64,000 nt of DNA from Pithys albifrons albifrons (GCF_047495875.1 NC_092463.1:15372724-15436723), one strand, 5' to 3'; positions 11,801 to 26,400 are shown, counted from the stretch's first letter. Notes: generated from the letters alone by a model not told the origin. Program-made: numbers and translations.

Positions 11801-14800
11801 GGAAGGACAGTTAGAGACATATAAACATACACATACATGGTGATCACATAAGCCCTTTCACCCAAGTTAAAAATAGAAAATGAAGGAAATACCAAAAAAA
11901 TACTTAAAAAATTAAAACTTAGGCTGGCAACAGACTTTTTTTCCTTTCCTGTATTACCCATCAGTATTTTGCTGTCTGGCCTCAGCATGCTTATGGGGTG
12001 CAGGGTAAGCCACCAGCCCTGGCAGTGGTTTCTGAGGCATGAACAACCAAGTAGTCGTACCACAACCTCATTGCCCAAAGGACTAGTACAGGGGTGGAAT
12101 TGTTGCCTTTGAGGAGGAAAACTGCTGGTCCCGTCCTGAGTAGCTAAGCTGTCACATCATCCTTTCTATATGAACATCTCCAAGGAATACCACTGACTTA
12201 TATACATTGATATCACAAATAAGCATGGAAACAGGACTAAGCCAAGGCTTGGATGGAGACTTCTGTTAAAATTTGCATCAAAATCTTTATGGCAGGACTG
12301 GCTAGGAGCCTTCAGGATCAGTACTTTGGTGATGTGCCTGCAAGGCTACGCCACTCTCTCTCCATGCGACCTTCCCCAGTGCAACAAACCCACCAGCTTG
12401 TGAGACACCAAGTCCACCTCTCTTAATGAAGAGAATGCACCCTGACGTACCCCAGTGGAGCATGGCTTGCCCAAGCAGAAATCACTGGGTCAATTTAGTG
12501 AAGAGCAGCTTTTTGCAGGAATGTGACCTGCTTCCCTTTGTTTGCCCAAAGCCTGGAATTTCTCAGTTTTTACAGAGAAATGTTTTCATTCCACCTGCTG
12601 CCTGCCACGAAGGTGTAGTTGTGCTGCCACGTAAAATGGAGACAGATGCAGAAAAGTACCCAGACTGCATCAAGAAAAGTTCCTAAACATGAGGGAAACA
12701 TCAGGGAAAAAAAAAAAGAAAAGGAGGAGATGTAGCTCAGCCAACGCAAACATATAAGAAACTGTGCAAGGCTCAGAAGAGAAACCAGATTGCTGTTGAA
12801 ATAGCTGGTGAACATTTTGTCTGGAAGCACAGCTTCAATAAAAATAGGTAAGGAAACCAGCTAAGGACCCCCAATGGCAAACATATTTATTGAGAATCCA
12901 ATAAAAGTCTCAGAACAAATAGCCTGAAGGACCTGTAGACACAGCCTCTGCTGCAATAAAAATGCAATACAAGGCATCAGGGAAATTGTAAGGGAAAAGG
13001 GCTGCTCCATGAAAAAACCAAACAAGAATCCCAGAGCACAAGGCCTGGAGACACAGTCTGGGATGTAATAAAATAACTGCCATCGGGGAAAAAGAAAGAA
13101 AAACAAAACATCTAACAAAGGCACAAAGAAGCCCCAGATACCCCAACTAGTCTAGAAAATCACCACTAGTTGCCATAAAAACACATGGGAAAATAGGAAA
13201 AGAGTAATAGCTGCAAAGTGATCAACTTCTGCAGGTACCTAAGAGCAGTGCATAGGTGAAAGTCCACAGGAAGGCATGTCAGCTGCAGTAAACTCTGAGA
13301 GTGCCTAGAGACAAGGCTGTAAAAGGTGACAAAACAGGGGCCTCAGAGGGACTAAATCTCTGCATTGGAGAGAGATTTATTTTAAATGCAAACCCCACAT
13401 TGCACAGAACTGTGGTTTTTGTTTTATTTATCTTGGTCAGCAAAACTTTTTCAGTAGTTACAAAAAATGCTAGAGAATTTCTATCATAAGTGCACAGTCA
13501 AAAGTGGTTTCAGACACATCCACTCACCCACTTATTATGAATTTTCATGTACCACAAAAATAGCCAGAAAAATGGGCAATTATTGTCAAAGTCATTGTAA
13601 TGTTAAGTACTGTTAATGAAAATCACAAAAAAAAAAGAAGAGTTCTTAGGAACAAGCAAGATTTTTTATTAAGTCAAATGAGTAAACTGAGAAAGAAGGT
13701 GATTTTCATTTCCTGGCTTCAGTCACATGCTGCAGATCATGGCCATAAAAGAGCAGTTGCCTGTCACAAGACAAGGACCTGCTCTCACGGACTGTGTGAC
13801 ACCTACACCCCTGTCTGGCCAGCAGAAAGCCTGCACTGACAGGACAGGTCCAGGCTGGCCTCTCAGCAGCACATCCTCCTGGCTGCCGGCAATTCAGATG
13901 CCTTACTGCTGAAAGGCAGGTCTGCCACAGGCATTTCTCATCACCACCCCTGGTTTTACTATCAGTGGGAGAGGGCAGCGTGTGACAGTTCTGCCTGGGT
14001 TCTGGAGCAATGCCCTCAGGACAATCCAAGGTGCAAACACCACCTTGTTTTCTCCAGACAAATACCAGCCTCAGAAGAGATGGTGCACACACTTGTGCTA
14101 TGAATAACACAGGTCTGCAGCTGAGATATGTGAGTCTCTTCAGAACATTGTTCAATCCACATTCAGTGGTTTTGCTTTTCTTTAAAAAATAAATATGTAT
14201 ACTTCCTCTGGAGCAACTACAGAATTATTTGCTCAGAAATGTGTTAGAAGTTGACAGTAACAAATTAGTTTTTGTTTACAAGCCTCTGTATTAGGAAACC
14301 TAAAGCTGACAATGCTAAGTTAGATCCATGAATACACTTGTCAAGTTTTACTTTTTATTGATGACAAAGAAATATGAGTTTTCATCTATTTGTCAGCTCT
14401 GCTACTTGCATCAACCCCTTTAAACTGCCTACACTTTTGAAATTGTCCTTCCTGAGCTGGGCTGCCTGGGCTGCAGAGTCCTAGGGTTTGCTGGGAACAT
14501 GATTTAGAGGATGATGTGGTTCGGCTCCATGCATGAATTTTCAGCAAAACATACTGGGCTGTTGCTCACAGCTTTGCTCTCTCCAACTCCCATGGATTCC
14601 TTGGGGTAGATTTTGCCCTTCTTGTGTTATTTATAGTGACAGTCCCTGTCAAAGACACTTCAAGTTATAGCCTTGTCTTCCAGCCCACCTTGTGTGGATT
14701 TATCCATCATTTCCATCTTCTGTTTCTCCATGAAGTGCTCCAAGAACATGATGGTATCTGCAGTTCGCCAAGCCATACGTGCAGGGGTGCTCTCATCACA

Positions 14801-17800
14801 TGCAGGTCTGGAAGGAAGAATACCCAAAAAGACCAGTTACAGCAGAAAGTTCAGAAAGGTTAAGCTGTTATGTCTGTGGTCCAAAAGAGTGGTGAGCTGA
14901 GCTCATTCCATCAAGTCTCTTGCTAATCTGGTGCTCTCCTGGGTGTGAAATATTATCAGCTGTTAGAGTTATTAACCAGTGTTAACCAGGTAGTGCATGC
15001 ACTGAGCTATGTTTAAGGTTAACTGTGCCATTAAGGGCTTACAAACTCAATTAAAGATTTTAGTGCTCAACAGTTAATGGTTAATTTCTGCAGATGTCCT
15101 GTTTCCAATTACTATTCATATATAATGTAAGCAGCATGGCATCACACTTCAACTCAGACAGACCGATTTTTTTTTCTATATATTTTAGACTAGCAGAAGG
15201 TTTCACTTAATTGTGTAATACCCAATAGTTAGTATTCCTGGAGTGTCTTTGAAATCCCTTTAAAACCCCAACTATTTTTGCCTTTCTTTTCTTTTATTAT
15301 CACTGTTTCCCCCTTCACTTGTGCTCATCTGACCTCCCCTCCAAGGGTATGGAAATGTTATCTGCATTGTGCCATGACTTCTCTACCCAAAAAGGAGGAA
15401 GGAACACTGTGAAATGGCCCTTCTGGTCCCCACAGTCAGAGGGAGAGACTTGGCGGTTTTCTTTTTATCTCTTATTGGAAATGACAAGTGAAGCTCACAG
15501 GCCTCAAAGTCTACGGAGGAGCTGAAATGCAGATTTAAAAGCCTTCAACTGGGCCTGCTGAGTTTGGAAACTTTTAAATAGTAAAACCCTTCTTGTAAGG
15601 TCAACTCTGATAACAGAATGTTGACCAAATCTGTGGAGGGAGTTAACTGGGAGGTTCCAAGTCCTGGAGTTGCACCCAGACGAAAGGAAATTTGCTACTG
15701 TCAATAATGAGAAAGAGTGAATAAATCAGTTCTCATGTAATGAGGCAAATAAATTCATAGCTGGAATCACCCATTATGAAAAATCAATTACTTTCTCTAC
15801 ATGCAATTGTGATATTCCTCCTGAGAAGAACATGAACACATGCTTAACTCTGCACATGCAAGTAAATCTATGCTCATCATTGAATTTAAGAATATAATTA
15901 AATTAAATATGAAATGCCTTGGGAACTACTCATGAGCTTGAAACTAAGTCATTTAAATGCAATGTTGAACTGAGGCCTCTGGGGGGAAAGGACCCAGGGA
16001 GATGGGCACCATGCTAGGCTTGCAACACCCTATGACATTGTTTCATGAGCTCCTCAAGCCATCTGATGACTGCACTGTTATTAAAAAGGCATGTCTCACC
16101 TCTTTTCCCTGCCGTGCTTCCCCACTCAACAACCAACCATGCTGTTTGGCCAACTGCATCAGCAAACTGATCTAGACAAAAAACAATCCCGCCCCAAACC
16201 TCATCATTTTCAGATGGGTGTGGGCAGGTGCTGGCCCACAAAATGGACAGGTGAAGGAATGGGGCGATCCCACCTCTCTCAGACTCATCAGCTGGTCAAG
16301 CAGGTAAGGAAACCTCGTGTGCTCTGCAGCCTGTTACAAAATGCACATAATTTGGAAAGTCTTTGCAGTCACTTCTGATCTGTCCCATTGTGTGTGAAAT
16401 TGTGGCTCTTGGAGTTACTCTTTCAGGTAGAAGGGAATTTTGAAGGATAGGAAGAGATGTTCTCTGAGATTTGCAGAGATGCCTCTTATGGCTATAAAGG
16501 CTACAGTTAGTTTCAAAAATAGATGTGAGTGACCCAAGGACAGAGATCTGCTTTTTTCTATAAGAAATATCAACAGAAGTTACGAACCCCAATGGCTGAC
16601 CCAGTGCTCAGCCATTTTAAATTGGGAAAGATCTGAACAAGAGGTTAACAGAAGAGAGAAACAGGTTCAGCTATTAAATACAAAAGGGACCCATATAGTG
16701 GCATATCAAAAAATTATTATGGGTGGAGATTAGAGATGGTTGGGTCTCAGAATACGTCTAGATGTCTCTGAAGTTTTGGGGTGAGATCCCTAGATCCCTC
16801 CTTCTCAAGTGTGCAGAAAATTTACATTGTGGATAGAGCTACTCTGGGCATAAGTCTTCACTCTGGTGGTTGCTCCGAAGCCGTAGGAGAAACTTCAGCA
16901 ACATGTAAGATCCATCCTAACACTCAATGCTTCTTTCAAATGTTAGAAGCTCTTTTTATTCTTATTGTCTTCCACAGAAATACAGACTATTGGGCACTTC
17001 CAAATGTCCCCCGCCTCCCCCCCCAAATCCCCAAAGGGGAGACACTTGCCCACACAAGCCTGTAAATGGAAAGCAAGAGAGAGGAGGAATGGAGTGTGTA
17101 TGACAGGCATTCATCAAGTTCTTCAAAGCATCATTGGATGAGGTTCACATGAGCCATGTGAGTATGAGCAGTATGGAACCCATCCAAAACTGTAGGATTC
17201 ATCTATTAAAAGGCAATGTGTGGTTGACTTTTTTTTCATTTAAATTAGTGAAAACGAAGAAACAGACAATCCTGCTTAAGGACCTGTTTCCACTTAGAGC
17301 TGAGCACCTCGATGAAGACATCTATTTATATATCAGGCATTTATTTTACAATGGAAGTGGCACCTCTAACCAAGATGAGACCACCAGAGTAGAGAATAAC
17401 CCCTGCTTCCTACAAAGAGACAAAATCAACTGAAGAGTTGAAAGGGTTTCTCAGACCTCATTGGATTTTTCATTGCTTCTTTTTTCTCTCAGTGGAAACT
17501 CAGAAAAGCACTCAAGTGGATGGCAAAGTGTCTCACAAATATCTTGTATAATTTGGCAACCGCAATGTTCCACATCTAATTTCATTACAGCACATTGAAT
17601 GTTTGGGGGTTTTTACAATGGTTTTTGCACCTTTAACAACATGTTGATTATTGCATTTTGAAATAACTCACTTCTTTAAGAACCACTTAAGTGAAAATTT
17701 CATTTAGAATTGCAACACCTGGAGAAAATCAACATCATGTGACTTCTAGGCACTTCTAAACAGGAAATACTCCATTTATTTTTTTAGCTGTGTTTGTGTA

Positions 17801-19083
17801 ATAAAATCTAGCATCCAAGTGTGAGCAACACATTTTCTTGTTTTATTAAACAGCATGAAAGGATTTATTACTTCTCTACTGAATGCAGTTCTGGCACCAA
17901 ATGGAGCTGGACAATAATTGTCAGGCGCTGAGTTTAACATTATGAGAAAACACCTTTCGTAGAGTTCAGAGTTTATTGTATAATGAAAAATACACCTAAA
18001 TGGTGAGGCTTCCTTTGAGAATTTGTTTAGTGAGTATAATCTCAGGTACTGGTGCTTAATAAATTGGATTCCTTGAAACAGAAATTAAAGTACTGAAATA
18101 ATATCTAAGAAGGTTATTTTTCTTTTCCTTCTCCAGCTATGTGAAGTTCCCTGAAAAGGAAAATAAAAACAGAGGGAATGGAGAACATTTCTTTTACCAC
18201 TCAACAGGTTAGGGCTGTCAAGAGCCATGCACCACATTTGGGGCTTTTCTCGCCTTCTCCTTTGATCTTTCTTGAATGCACAGGCTGCTCCTGCTCTTGT
18301 GGTTCCACCCCTGTCCAAAGCCAGAAGTGAAAAACTTTCCTCTCTTTGTTTTATTCCCTGTATTGTGAGGGAAATCTGCCTCAGGCAGGGCAGGAGCCTT
18401 GAAGATGGGCTTGGCTGGAGAGAATCACCAAGCATTTCGCAGGTGTGCAGCACTCTTGTGCCCTCAGAAGTTCCAGAGGAACAGAGACCGATGAGAAAAA
18501 GGAGAGATGTGGTAAGAATTGTGGACCTGCCCTGCAGTGGGTAAGCAGAGGGGACCGATGCACAGTGCCCTGTTCTGAGTTCCTTGTACTGGTGCAAAGT
18601 GCCTGGGAAACATGAGCAGTGGAGTTTTATGCCCTCTCGACTTGGTCACAAAAGACTGCTCCAAGTCAAAATAAGAAAAAGACCCTGTATATCTCTATGG
18701 TCCTGAACTGACAAATTCTCCCCAAAGTCTCAGTAGGGCATTGCAACACTCAACCATACAATTTGTTTCCTACTGAGACTGGCAGAGTATGTATTAGAGG
18801 TTTTGTGTTAACTACAGGAATGAGAAAATACTTCACACAATTCCCAAATTAGGGGCTCTGACTAATGAAAAGCCCTGCCTTTCACTGTCTTCCTTGGTGC
18901 AGGACAGTGGGCTGCCCTGGCATGTCTTGCTGTGGACAAGAAGGTGTGAAGGGGAGAGTGGGTGGGACTGGTCCCCTAGGGCAGGGAAGCACTAAAATCA
19001 TCTGAGTATTGCCACAGTCTTTAACATCTCCCTGCAGTTATCTGTAAATCGGTGAGGAAACCTCACTTTATCCTGCGCCATTC
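8882..19083. other. Intergenic, no gene recognised
   Basis: Apart from the degenerate tandem block at about 12892-13092, I see no feature here. Composition is AT-rich, with scattered poly-A runs (for example near 12705 and 13628). The minus frame at 13706-14155 and the one at 18085-18597 show no known domain. Confidence 0.7.
12892..13092. repeat. Degenerate tandem repeat, about 130-bp period
   Basis: The segment starting GAGAATCCAATAAAAGTCTC (12892 to about 12989) and the one starting CAAGAATCCCAGAGCAC (about 13023-13092) share an ordered series of blocks. These are GAATCC, AGA(A/G)CA, GCCTG, GACACAG, GTAATAAAA or GCAATAAAA, and GGCATCAGGGAAA or GCCATCGGGGAAA. An even weaker third copy may lie at about 12760-12860, containing GAAGCACAGCTTCAATAAAAATAGG. 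The family is unknown. Confidence 0.5.
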
Positions 19084-19335
19084 CTCATGCGTCCCTGTGG
19101 TGCGGCTTTCACACTTCCACCCACTCCGGGGTGCTTCATCCAAGTGTGCGCAGTCCATCCGACGCATCCCGAGATGCGGGCAGGCGCCAGGAGAGGGCAG
19201 CGGTGCCCAGGGCTCGGCGCTGACCGGGGTGCGCGCACCGCCCGCGGCAGCGGAGCCTGCGGGGGCTCCCCGCAGAGCCGCCCCGGTCCGGCCCCGAGCC
19301 GGGGAGGGGCCGCACACACAGGCGTTAAAGGAGAT
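19084..19335. promoter_or_regulatory. Small isolated CpG island, possible distal promoter or enhancer
   Basis: By eye I count about 26 CpG dinucleotides in 19081-19320, against very few in the kilobases either side. The block is strongly GC-rich, with runs such as CCGCCCGCGGCAGCGGAGCC. It lies about 14 kb upstream of the CLMN start codon. No conserved protein is recognisable in it; the open frames crossing it on both strands are composition effects. It could be the promoter of an unannotated non-coding transcript, an alternative upstream CLMN promoter, or a GC-rich repeat. Strand cannot be assigned. Confidence 0.5.
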
Positions 19336-19935
19336 TTTCTGTATCCACCATCGCAGCTCAAATGTGCTTTCTGGTTGCGGTTCACGTTTCCCGTGACGGT
19401 CAGATGGCACGTTAGCCATGAGACACACAGGCATTCATCTTCAATCCCCCGGCTGCAGTACAAGCCATTTAAGAGACCTTTACGGTGAGACAGGAACTCT
19501 GAAATGAACTTTCGATCGTGATGCCTTGCAAACCTCACAGATCCCAGGGGAGATCTCTCCTCTGAGTTCTCCTCTTGACAGCCTCTCCTCTGGTTCCCGT
19601 AGGTTTCCTATCAGCTTGGCCTAACCACTCTTTCCCAGGGAAAGAGTATGTGCATGTGTAGAGCAGGAAAAGGAGCAACAGAAAAAGGAAGAAGACAAGT
19701 GATCTTTAGCCAGAATGAAGACCACTCTACCAGAAAAGCAGCCAGGCTGACAGCCAAAGGGTTATGGGGCAGATATAACAAAGTTAACTACAAGCAGGGC
19801 TGGTGGTGGAGCACTGTTTTTTCCCATCATGCAGTAACAGAAGAGAATGTCTTGCCTGAAAAGGCATAGGTAGCACTAATTCCCAGGATTGCATTAGTTA
19901 GCATTAACACACCAAAAAAACCCTGAAGCAACATT
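19336..19935. other. Intergenic between small CpG island and CR1
   Basis: CpG content drops away across 19336-19400, with a few further CpGs up to about 19410. Nothing else is recognisable before the CR1 copy. Confidence 0.65.
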
Positions 19936-20432
19936 CAGTGCTGCCTCTCTGCTCTGCTCTTGTGAGACTGCACCTGGAGTATTTCATCCAGGTCTGGGGC
20001 ACCCATTATAAGAAGAACATAAAGCACCTTTCCTGTGAGGAAGGGCTGAGAAAGTTGGGGTTGTTCAGCCTGGAGAAGGGAAGGCTCCAGGGAGACCTTA
20101 TAGCAGCATTTCGGTACTTAAAGGAGGCTTATAAGAAAGGTGGGGACAGACTTTTTAATAGGGCTTGTTGTAATAGGACAAGGGGTAATGATTTTAAACT
20201 AGAATTTAGACTAGATACAAGGCAGAAAATTTTTACAATGTGGGTGGTGAAACACTGGCACAGGTTGCCCAGAGAGGTGGGTGGATGTCGTGTTCCCAGA
20301 AACATTCAAGGTTAGGTTGGACTAGACTCTGAACAATCTGATCTAGTTGAAGATGTCCCAGCTCATTGCAGGGAGTTTGGACAAGATGACCTTTAAAAGC
20401 TGCTTCCAACGCAAACTATTCTATGATTCTAA
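19936..20432 (+). mobile_element. CR1 LINE 3' fragment with internal deletion
   Basis: The frame LPLCSALVRLHLEYFIQVWG is followed almost at once by HLSCEEGLRKLGLFSLEKGR. The usual [14 protein letters not shown] segment between them, about 55-60 bp, is missing. The copy then continues through VVKHWHRLPREVGG and the CR1 3'UTR to a single TTCTATGATTCT end at about 20431. It is 5'-truncated and moderately diverged. Confidence 0.93.
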
Positions 20433-23400
20433 ACAGCACCTAGTTATTTTCTTTCAGTTTTTTCTTCTGAGTTTAAACTATCCTTTTCATTTGTGTGTAC
20501 TGCAGATCTCATTGGCAATGCATGAGAACCACAGGTGAAGAAAACTGGCCACAAAGGAAAAACCTGTCTACAAATACGGTTCTTGCACTTACAGAAGGAA
20601 ATACAGTAAAACACGGTAAATAGAATTAAAAGTAAGATAAATCTTCAAAATTGTTTGTGCTTTTACACACGAATGTCTTGATGCAGAAAACAGTTATGCA
20701 TATAATTAATGTTACCACCATAATAGTCCCATTGTGGTCCAATAGCTTTAGGTATTTGCATTTTTATAGAAAACCACGATAAGAAGCCATGATAAGATCT
20801 TTCAGTTCTACCTCAGACAAGGTGCAGGATATTTATTATGTCCTTATGAATGTTGAATAAATTACATTTTGAGGAAAATTATTATAATTAATAGATATTA
20901 TAGGATCAAGACCTGATTATAAATAACAAGGCCATTGCTAAAATGGGGATACTTTCCAACCAGTTTTAAAGTTTGTCTAGCAAAAAATAGGTCAGAGCAA
21001 ATTAAATGGCATTTCAGACAATTCTGAAATCCATTTGGAGGAATTGATTTAAAACTCATGAGATGTATCATAAAAAATTACAACTTCAGGGAACTCAGAT
21101 CACAGTTTTGTGATTCTGCTCTGAGTATGAAACTTTGATTTCAAAAATCAGAATAACACCTGAACCTAAGAAATTAAATACAAGAAAGAGCCGGTCAGAA
21201 AATATCCTGAAACCAGTCTTTTATGTGATAGGCATGTATGTCTTGAATGAATGGCAAACTTTCAATGTAGTTCTTAGGGCCATGCTCATCACCCTCATAA
21301 TCCTGACTCCTCAGAGATCATAGACATCTACTTGCAATCAGACCCTTGAGTTGCTGATACAGGCTTCATTTGTCTGGGAAATAACTCCTTCTGAGTATTG
21401 CTGTTGCGCACACAAAGGTACATACTGTATGAAAGTCTGTTCATATGGAAAAGTGCAGCTGGGATTTGAGCCATTGCTTATATTTATACTTGGTCTGTTT
21501 TTTCAGGAGGCCTACCCTGTGTGATACCGATGATAATTCCTGTGTGACTAGACAGCTCCATGCCTGGACACTGTTCCCACAGACAGAAAAACCCAGTCTG
21601 ATAACTCATATTGGCTAAACTGAAGTGTGATAGGAATAAAAATAATAACAAGTATTTTTAAATATGTGTCTACTTCCAAGTTTTTACATAGAAATTTAGA
21701 GCTGGCACTTCTATAACATTTTGACAGAATGGACATTGTTCTTGTCTGACGATTCAGCAGAGCAGCTGAGCATGTGTTTAGATATGAACAACAACAGAGA
21801 TGGGAAAACATGATCAAATGTGGCTTTTCTTCCAAGGTAGGCCTGGACTCTGGAGATATTTGGGATGAGAAGGCAATCACTAGAAATCAGGTAATTACAT
21901 CAGGGCCAGAAAAATTTTACCTCTCAAGAGAAGAGGCAATCAGGAAGACTTACTTGGTATTGGCAAAATGTATAACAATACATATATTAACACACAGCCA
22001 GCCTCCAAATCAAGTCCTCTTCAGCATCATCCCCATGGAACACATGCACGTGTCAATAATTCCATCATCCCAATGTCTGGTTCCTGTGCAGGAAGAGGTT
22101 AATTCTGTCTCAGTCTTTATGGCACAAAGTAAAAGCTCTTGTTAATTTTTTTTTAAATTGTGTGGAGAAAGAGGCAGGCTTTAAATATTTGTGGAGGCTG
22201 CTTGGCAACAAATTGCATGAGATCTTTATAAAAACAATGAGTTCTCATAGAATTTACATTGTGTTTGCACTGGGTGCTAATGGCTCCTGACCAGTGTTCA
22301 ATGGCTGCTCTGTGTGAAGAAACAGGGAGAGAGGTGTTATATTGTGCATTGTGTGTTGCTACTTCAGCTGAGAAAGAGGAGCTGTTAGAAGTCAAGGACT
22401 CGGGTGGGAATAAAGCTGTGGCTTTTGCAGCACATAAAATGCATGAGGTGAGAGCTCGCCCTTGCTGTGGTCGTGCACTCAAGGCCACCGCTCCGAGGAG
22501 GAATTCACACACATGACATGGTGCTCCCAAATACAACTGATGTCTGCAGGCCTGTCTCCTTTGGTTTCAGGAAATATTGGTGTTCCCGATATTTTTCCTT
22601 CAGCAGCAAAAGCACTACTGAGCAGATTGCAATCCTTTCATCCTTTCCCCATCAACTGGGAACTGATTTAAAACTGATATATCATCTGTTCAGCTGTCCT
22701 CGAAAGACAGAGCATCCTTGTGCCTGCAGCTGCTCAAAAATCATTGAAGTCAGCTTAGAAATTATGAGACTTCTCAGAGCAATAAGTACTACTTACTTTG
22801 GTTTTATCCCCCTTGCCCCCTTCCATTTTGGCCCTTTCACCTCTAGGATACAGCTGAAGCATGTTTTATTATGATTCTTCCACTGCTGCTGAAGCAAAAA
22901 CATACTTCATCACTCACCCAAATTTTCTTCCTGTCAGGAAAAGGGACTTATAAGCAAATATCTTTTGCAACAGGAGAAGTCAGGATTTCTGGTGCTGGGT
23001 GTGCAACCTCTTCCATAATCTGGGGAGGTTACATAATTTCCCTGCACTGATGAAGTTTGGTTGAGAACTTTGGAACCGTTCCTGGTGAGGGTAGAGGGGT
23101 TAAGCACGTGCAGTACCAACCGGGTTGCTTGAAAAGCATATATAAAAAGGAGCTGAACATGAGTATATCTGATACCCTACCTTAAAATATGCACAAATGA
23201 AAACGCTGATCACTATTGCTTCACTTTTACCAGCCAAAATACAGGCATTGCTTGCTGTTTATACAGGCAATAATGAAATCACTTGGCTTTCCTGAAACTT
23301 CCTCTACATGAAGACATATGAGTGTAGTAGCTCACAAGAGCTGTGAGAAATAGGGCGTGGTAAACAAAGAGTATCCAGTCCTGTAAATAGAATAATCTGA

Positions 23401-26400
23401 ATTCAGAGAAATTAAGTGACTTACATAGGATCATGCATGCCCTAAGTCACAGTCAATGGTCATACTAATCCAGATTTTCCAAATTCAGGTGGTCTGAGTT
23501 GAGTGAACAATGATGATGGTAACATCCTGTAGGTGCCTCACTATTTGTGTTTTAAGCCTCAGAACATACCTAAATGGGGAAGATGAGCTCTTGACAAGTA
23601 TCATCCAGTAGCAGGGCACCCACTGGCTCCCTGAGCCTCTCTATGATGCCTTGTCAATGTTACAAAGTCTTTGTGAAGTTGCATGAGAGAAGCACAAGGA
23701 AGTGGCTTCTTGTGCACAGATGTGTATGACTGGCAGAAATCTGCTGAACAAATCAGAAGTTCATATGCTCATGCTCCACCAATAACATTTCTGTTTACTC
23801 CCATACTCTAATTTCTTTTACGTGTGTATTTTTAGGTACATACATAGATAACTTTATACACACACGTATCAGAGAGGCCATACGGGTTAGATACACACAA
23901 GTATGAACTGTGCTGTAACAAATATCTACCAACATGTATTTTCAAATGTTGTGGCAATGGTTTTGACTGTAAATTCAGAATAAGCTCACAAAAAATGGAC
24001 TGTGCAATTTAGTGACTCTTGCTGAGTTGATAGAAGAGGATTAAATTATAATTATCGAACCATTCACCTTTGTCAGTGGATCTAATCGCAATCGGTTTGA
24101 TAGCAACAAAAAAAAATGCCATCTGACGGCTGCTTTGTAGCTTTGTGAATGAGTGAATTAGTTCCCACTGGCTGAGCACTAACTCCAAACTGGTATCACT
24201 TCACAGTTGCTCCTACGACTTTTGCTTTCCTCAATGGCTTCATTTTCCAAGGTAGAAATCTGTAAGGAATGGAATTAAAACTCTTTGAGCTAGTCTGTGT
24301 AAGACCTGGAAAAATGAAAAGAAAAGCAATACCCTTTTAAGATAAACCTCACAAAACTAAAGGGAAAGGACCATTAGACAGATCTTCTGATATGGCTTTT
24401 ATTTTACAAGTCATTATACTTCACTCAATTAACCCACTTTTGAATAAACTACTGTGACTATGGTACATCTTCTAGAAAGGCACGCTCTCGCTCTGAAGAC
24501 ATTAAGAGTTGGCAAATTGTCATTTCTCTGGATGACTGACTCACTATTAAAATCTCCTCATTTGGATTCAACTTGGCTTCAGCTTCTGGCCATTGGTTTT
24601 TGTCTTTTTTGTCCCCAGTGCATTTAAAAATCCCTTGGGGCCTGGTGTTTTCTTCTTAAGAGGAAAATTAACTGTATGTGTGAAGAGCCTTGAATGTTTT
24701 GCCTCTTCATGAAACACTTCAGTGGTGTTTCTCCCCAGTGATCATAAGAAAGATGTCCTGGATATATACATATTTTTAAATCAGTTGTGCAATAAAACAC
24801 AAGATTTTTAAATGTTGGTAAAAATCACCGAATACAAGAGGCAGGACTCTGCAGCACGATGACACGTGGTCACACATTCATCCCATTCTGGAATCTCAAA
24901 ATGTTCCCATAATAGTTTGTTCACATCAAACGGAATTGGCTTTTATTATAACACATGAGCCATACCGAAGAAAATCCTTGATTGATCAAGATTTGGGCAA
25001 TTTGGCAGTCTTACCGGGTCCTAACAAAGCTAGGACTTTTGCCAGATTTTTACCTCAACAGTTCTGCAGTATTGGAAACAATTGCTGCTGTTAGGACTTC
25101 CAATCAAACCTATCACTACTGGTTTGGTTTTGAGAGGAGCAGATTGCATCAAATGCACCAAATTGGTTTATTACCAGTTCTTTTGAGATGAGAATTAGAG
25201 TGTTTTCCTCCTCCAAGGTTTCTTTTCAAATTACACCTTGAATTTTGTACTATGATATCTGTGATCATTTGCCAGTTCAAGGCAGTTACAACATAAATGG
25301 ATGTATTCCTGAACCTCTCTCAGAAGCAAAGTATAGACATTTCCATCAAAGCTGACTTAATATTTGCCAAATAATGATTGCTCATACTCTTGCCTTCCTC
25401 TTTCACTGTTTATTTTTTGCAAAGAAGTTATTAGACATGGGAAAACAATGCATAAATACATACAAATCCATCCCATTTTTTAGCCCCTCAACTCATCTCT
25501 GTGACAGAAATGTAACTGGGTGATGCAGGGGGAGGTTGGACATGGGGAGATGCAACTTTAATGAAATCCCCATGCTGAACCACTAGCAAGTGATCACTTT
25601 AGCCTGCATTTCTATGCTCATGGCACACATAAATACTTAGAAACAGAGCACAGAAAGTTCTTTTTGTTGCCCCACACCTGCCATATATGACTTTTTATCT
25701 CCAGATGTTTCTTTTTAAAGGATGTGTTTGAAAGCCAGGCCTTGATTTGGAAAATGCATTTGGAAAAGGGGACAAGAAGAGATGAAAAGGAAGTAGGCAG
25801 CCACCTCTCACTAGAAACATGTCCTCACTGGGATGTTGGTCTCCAAACCAACCCTTAGGGTCCTGCTGACCCCAGTAAAGCAGGGACATCAAAACTTGGT
25901 TAGGCAAAGGCATCACTGTATGTTCTTTAACATAACTTTTAAAGTGAATAGTCTTTAACGGTTAGAGATTGATAAACCCTGATAGATGCTTGCATTTAAC
26001 TGTGCTCAGGTGAAGTACCACCAACTATGACTTCTAAACAACCTCTAATGACATTCTTAGTGCTCCTCAAGGTCATGCTTTGAAATATAGTACAGAGAAA
26101 CTTTCTAAATCATCAACTTCCTTCTGCTAAGGAATAACCATCAGGTTTTAATTCTCCCTATTTTCAGAGGCTTCTGGCAGAACTGTGACATTAAATATTC
26201 AGGGAAATACAAGTAAGGTTTGAAAATCGCTGCTCTGAAAGAGCTTGGAACCATTAGTGCCTCTCATATTGCAAAAGCCTCAGCCTGGCAGGTTATGCAT
26301 CAGAGTCATCCACTTCTTACCTCAAAAAATTATTCAGTTTATTTATCAGCTACAGGGAACAGCTCCTCCATTTGAAGCATTTATATATTTCTGTTACTTC

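Noticed and set aside
18085..18597. 170-codon minus-strand frame
   Set aside because: The translation has no recognisable motif, is mixed in composition, and overlaps other frames on both strands.
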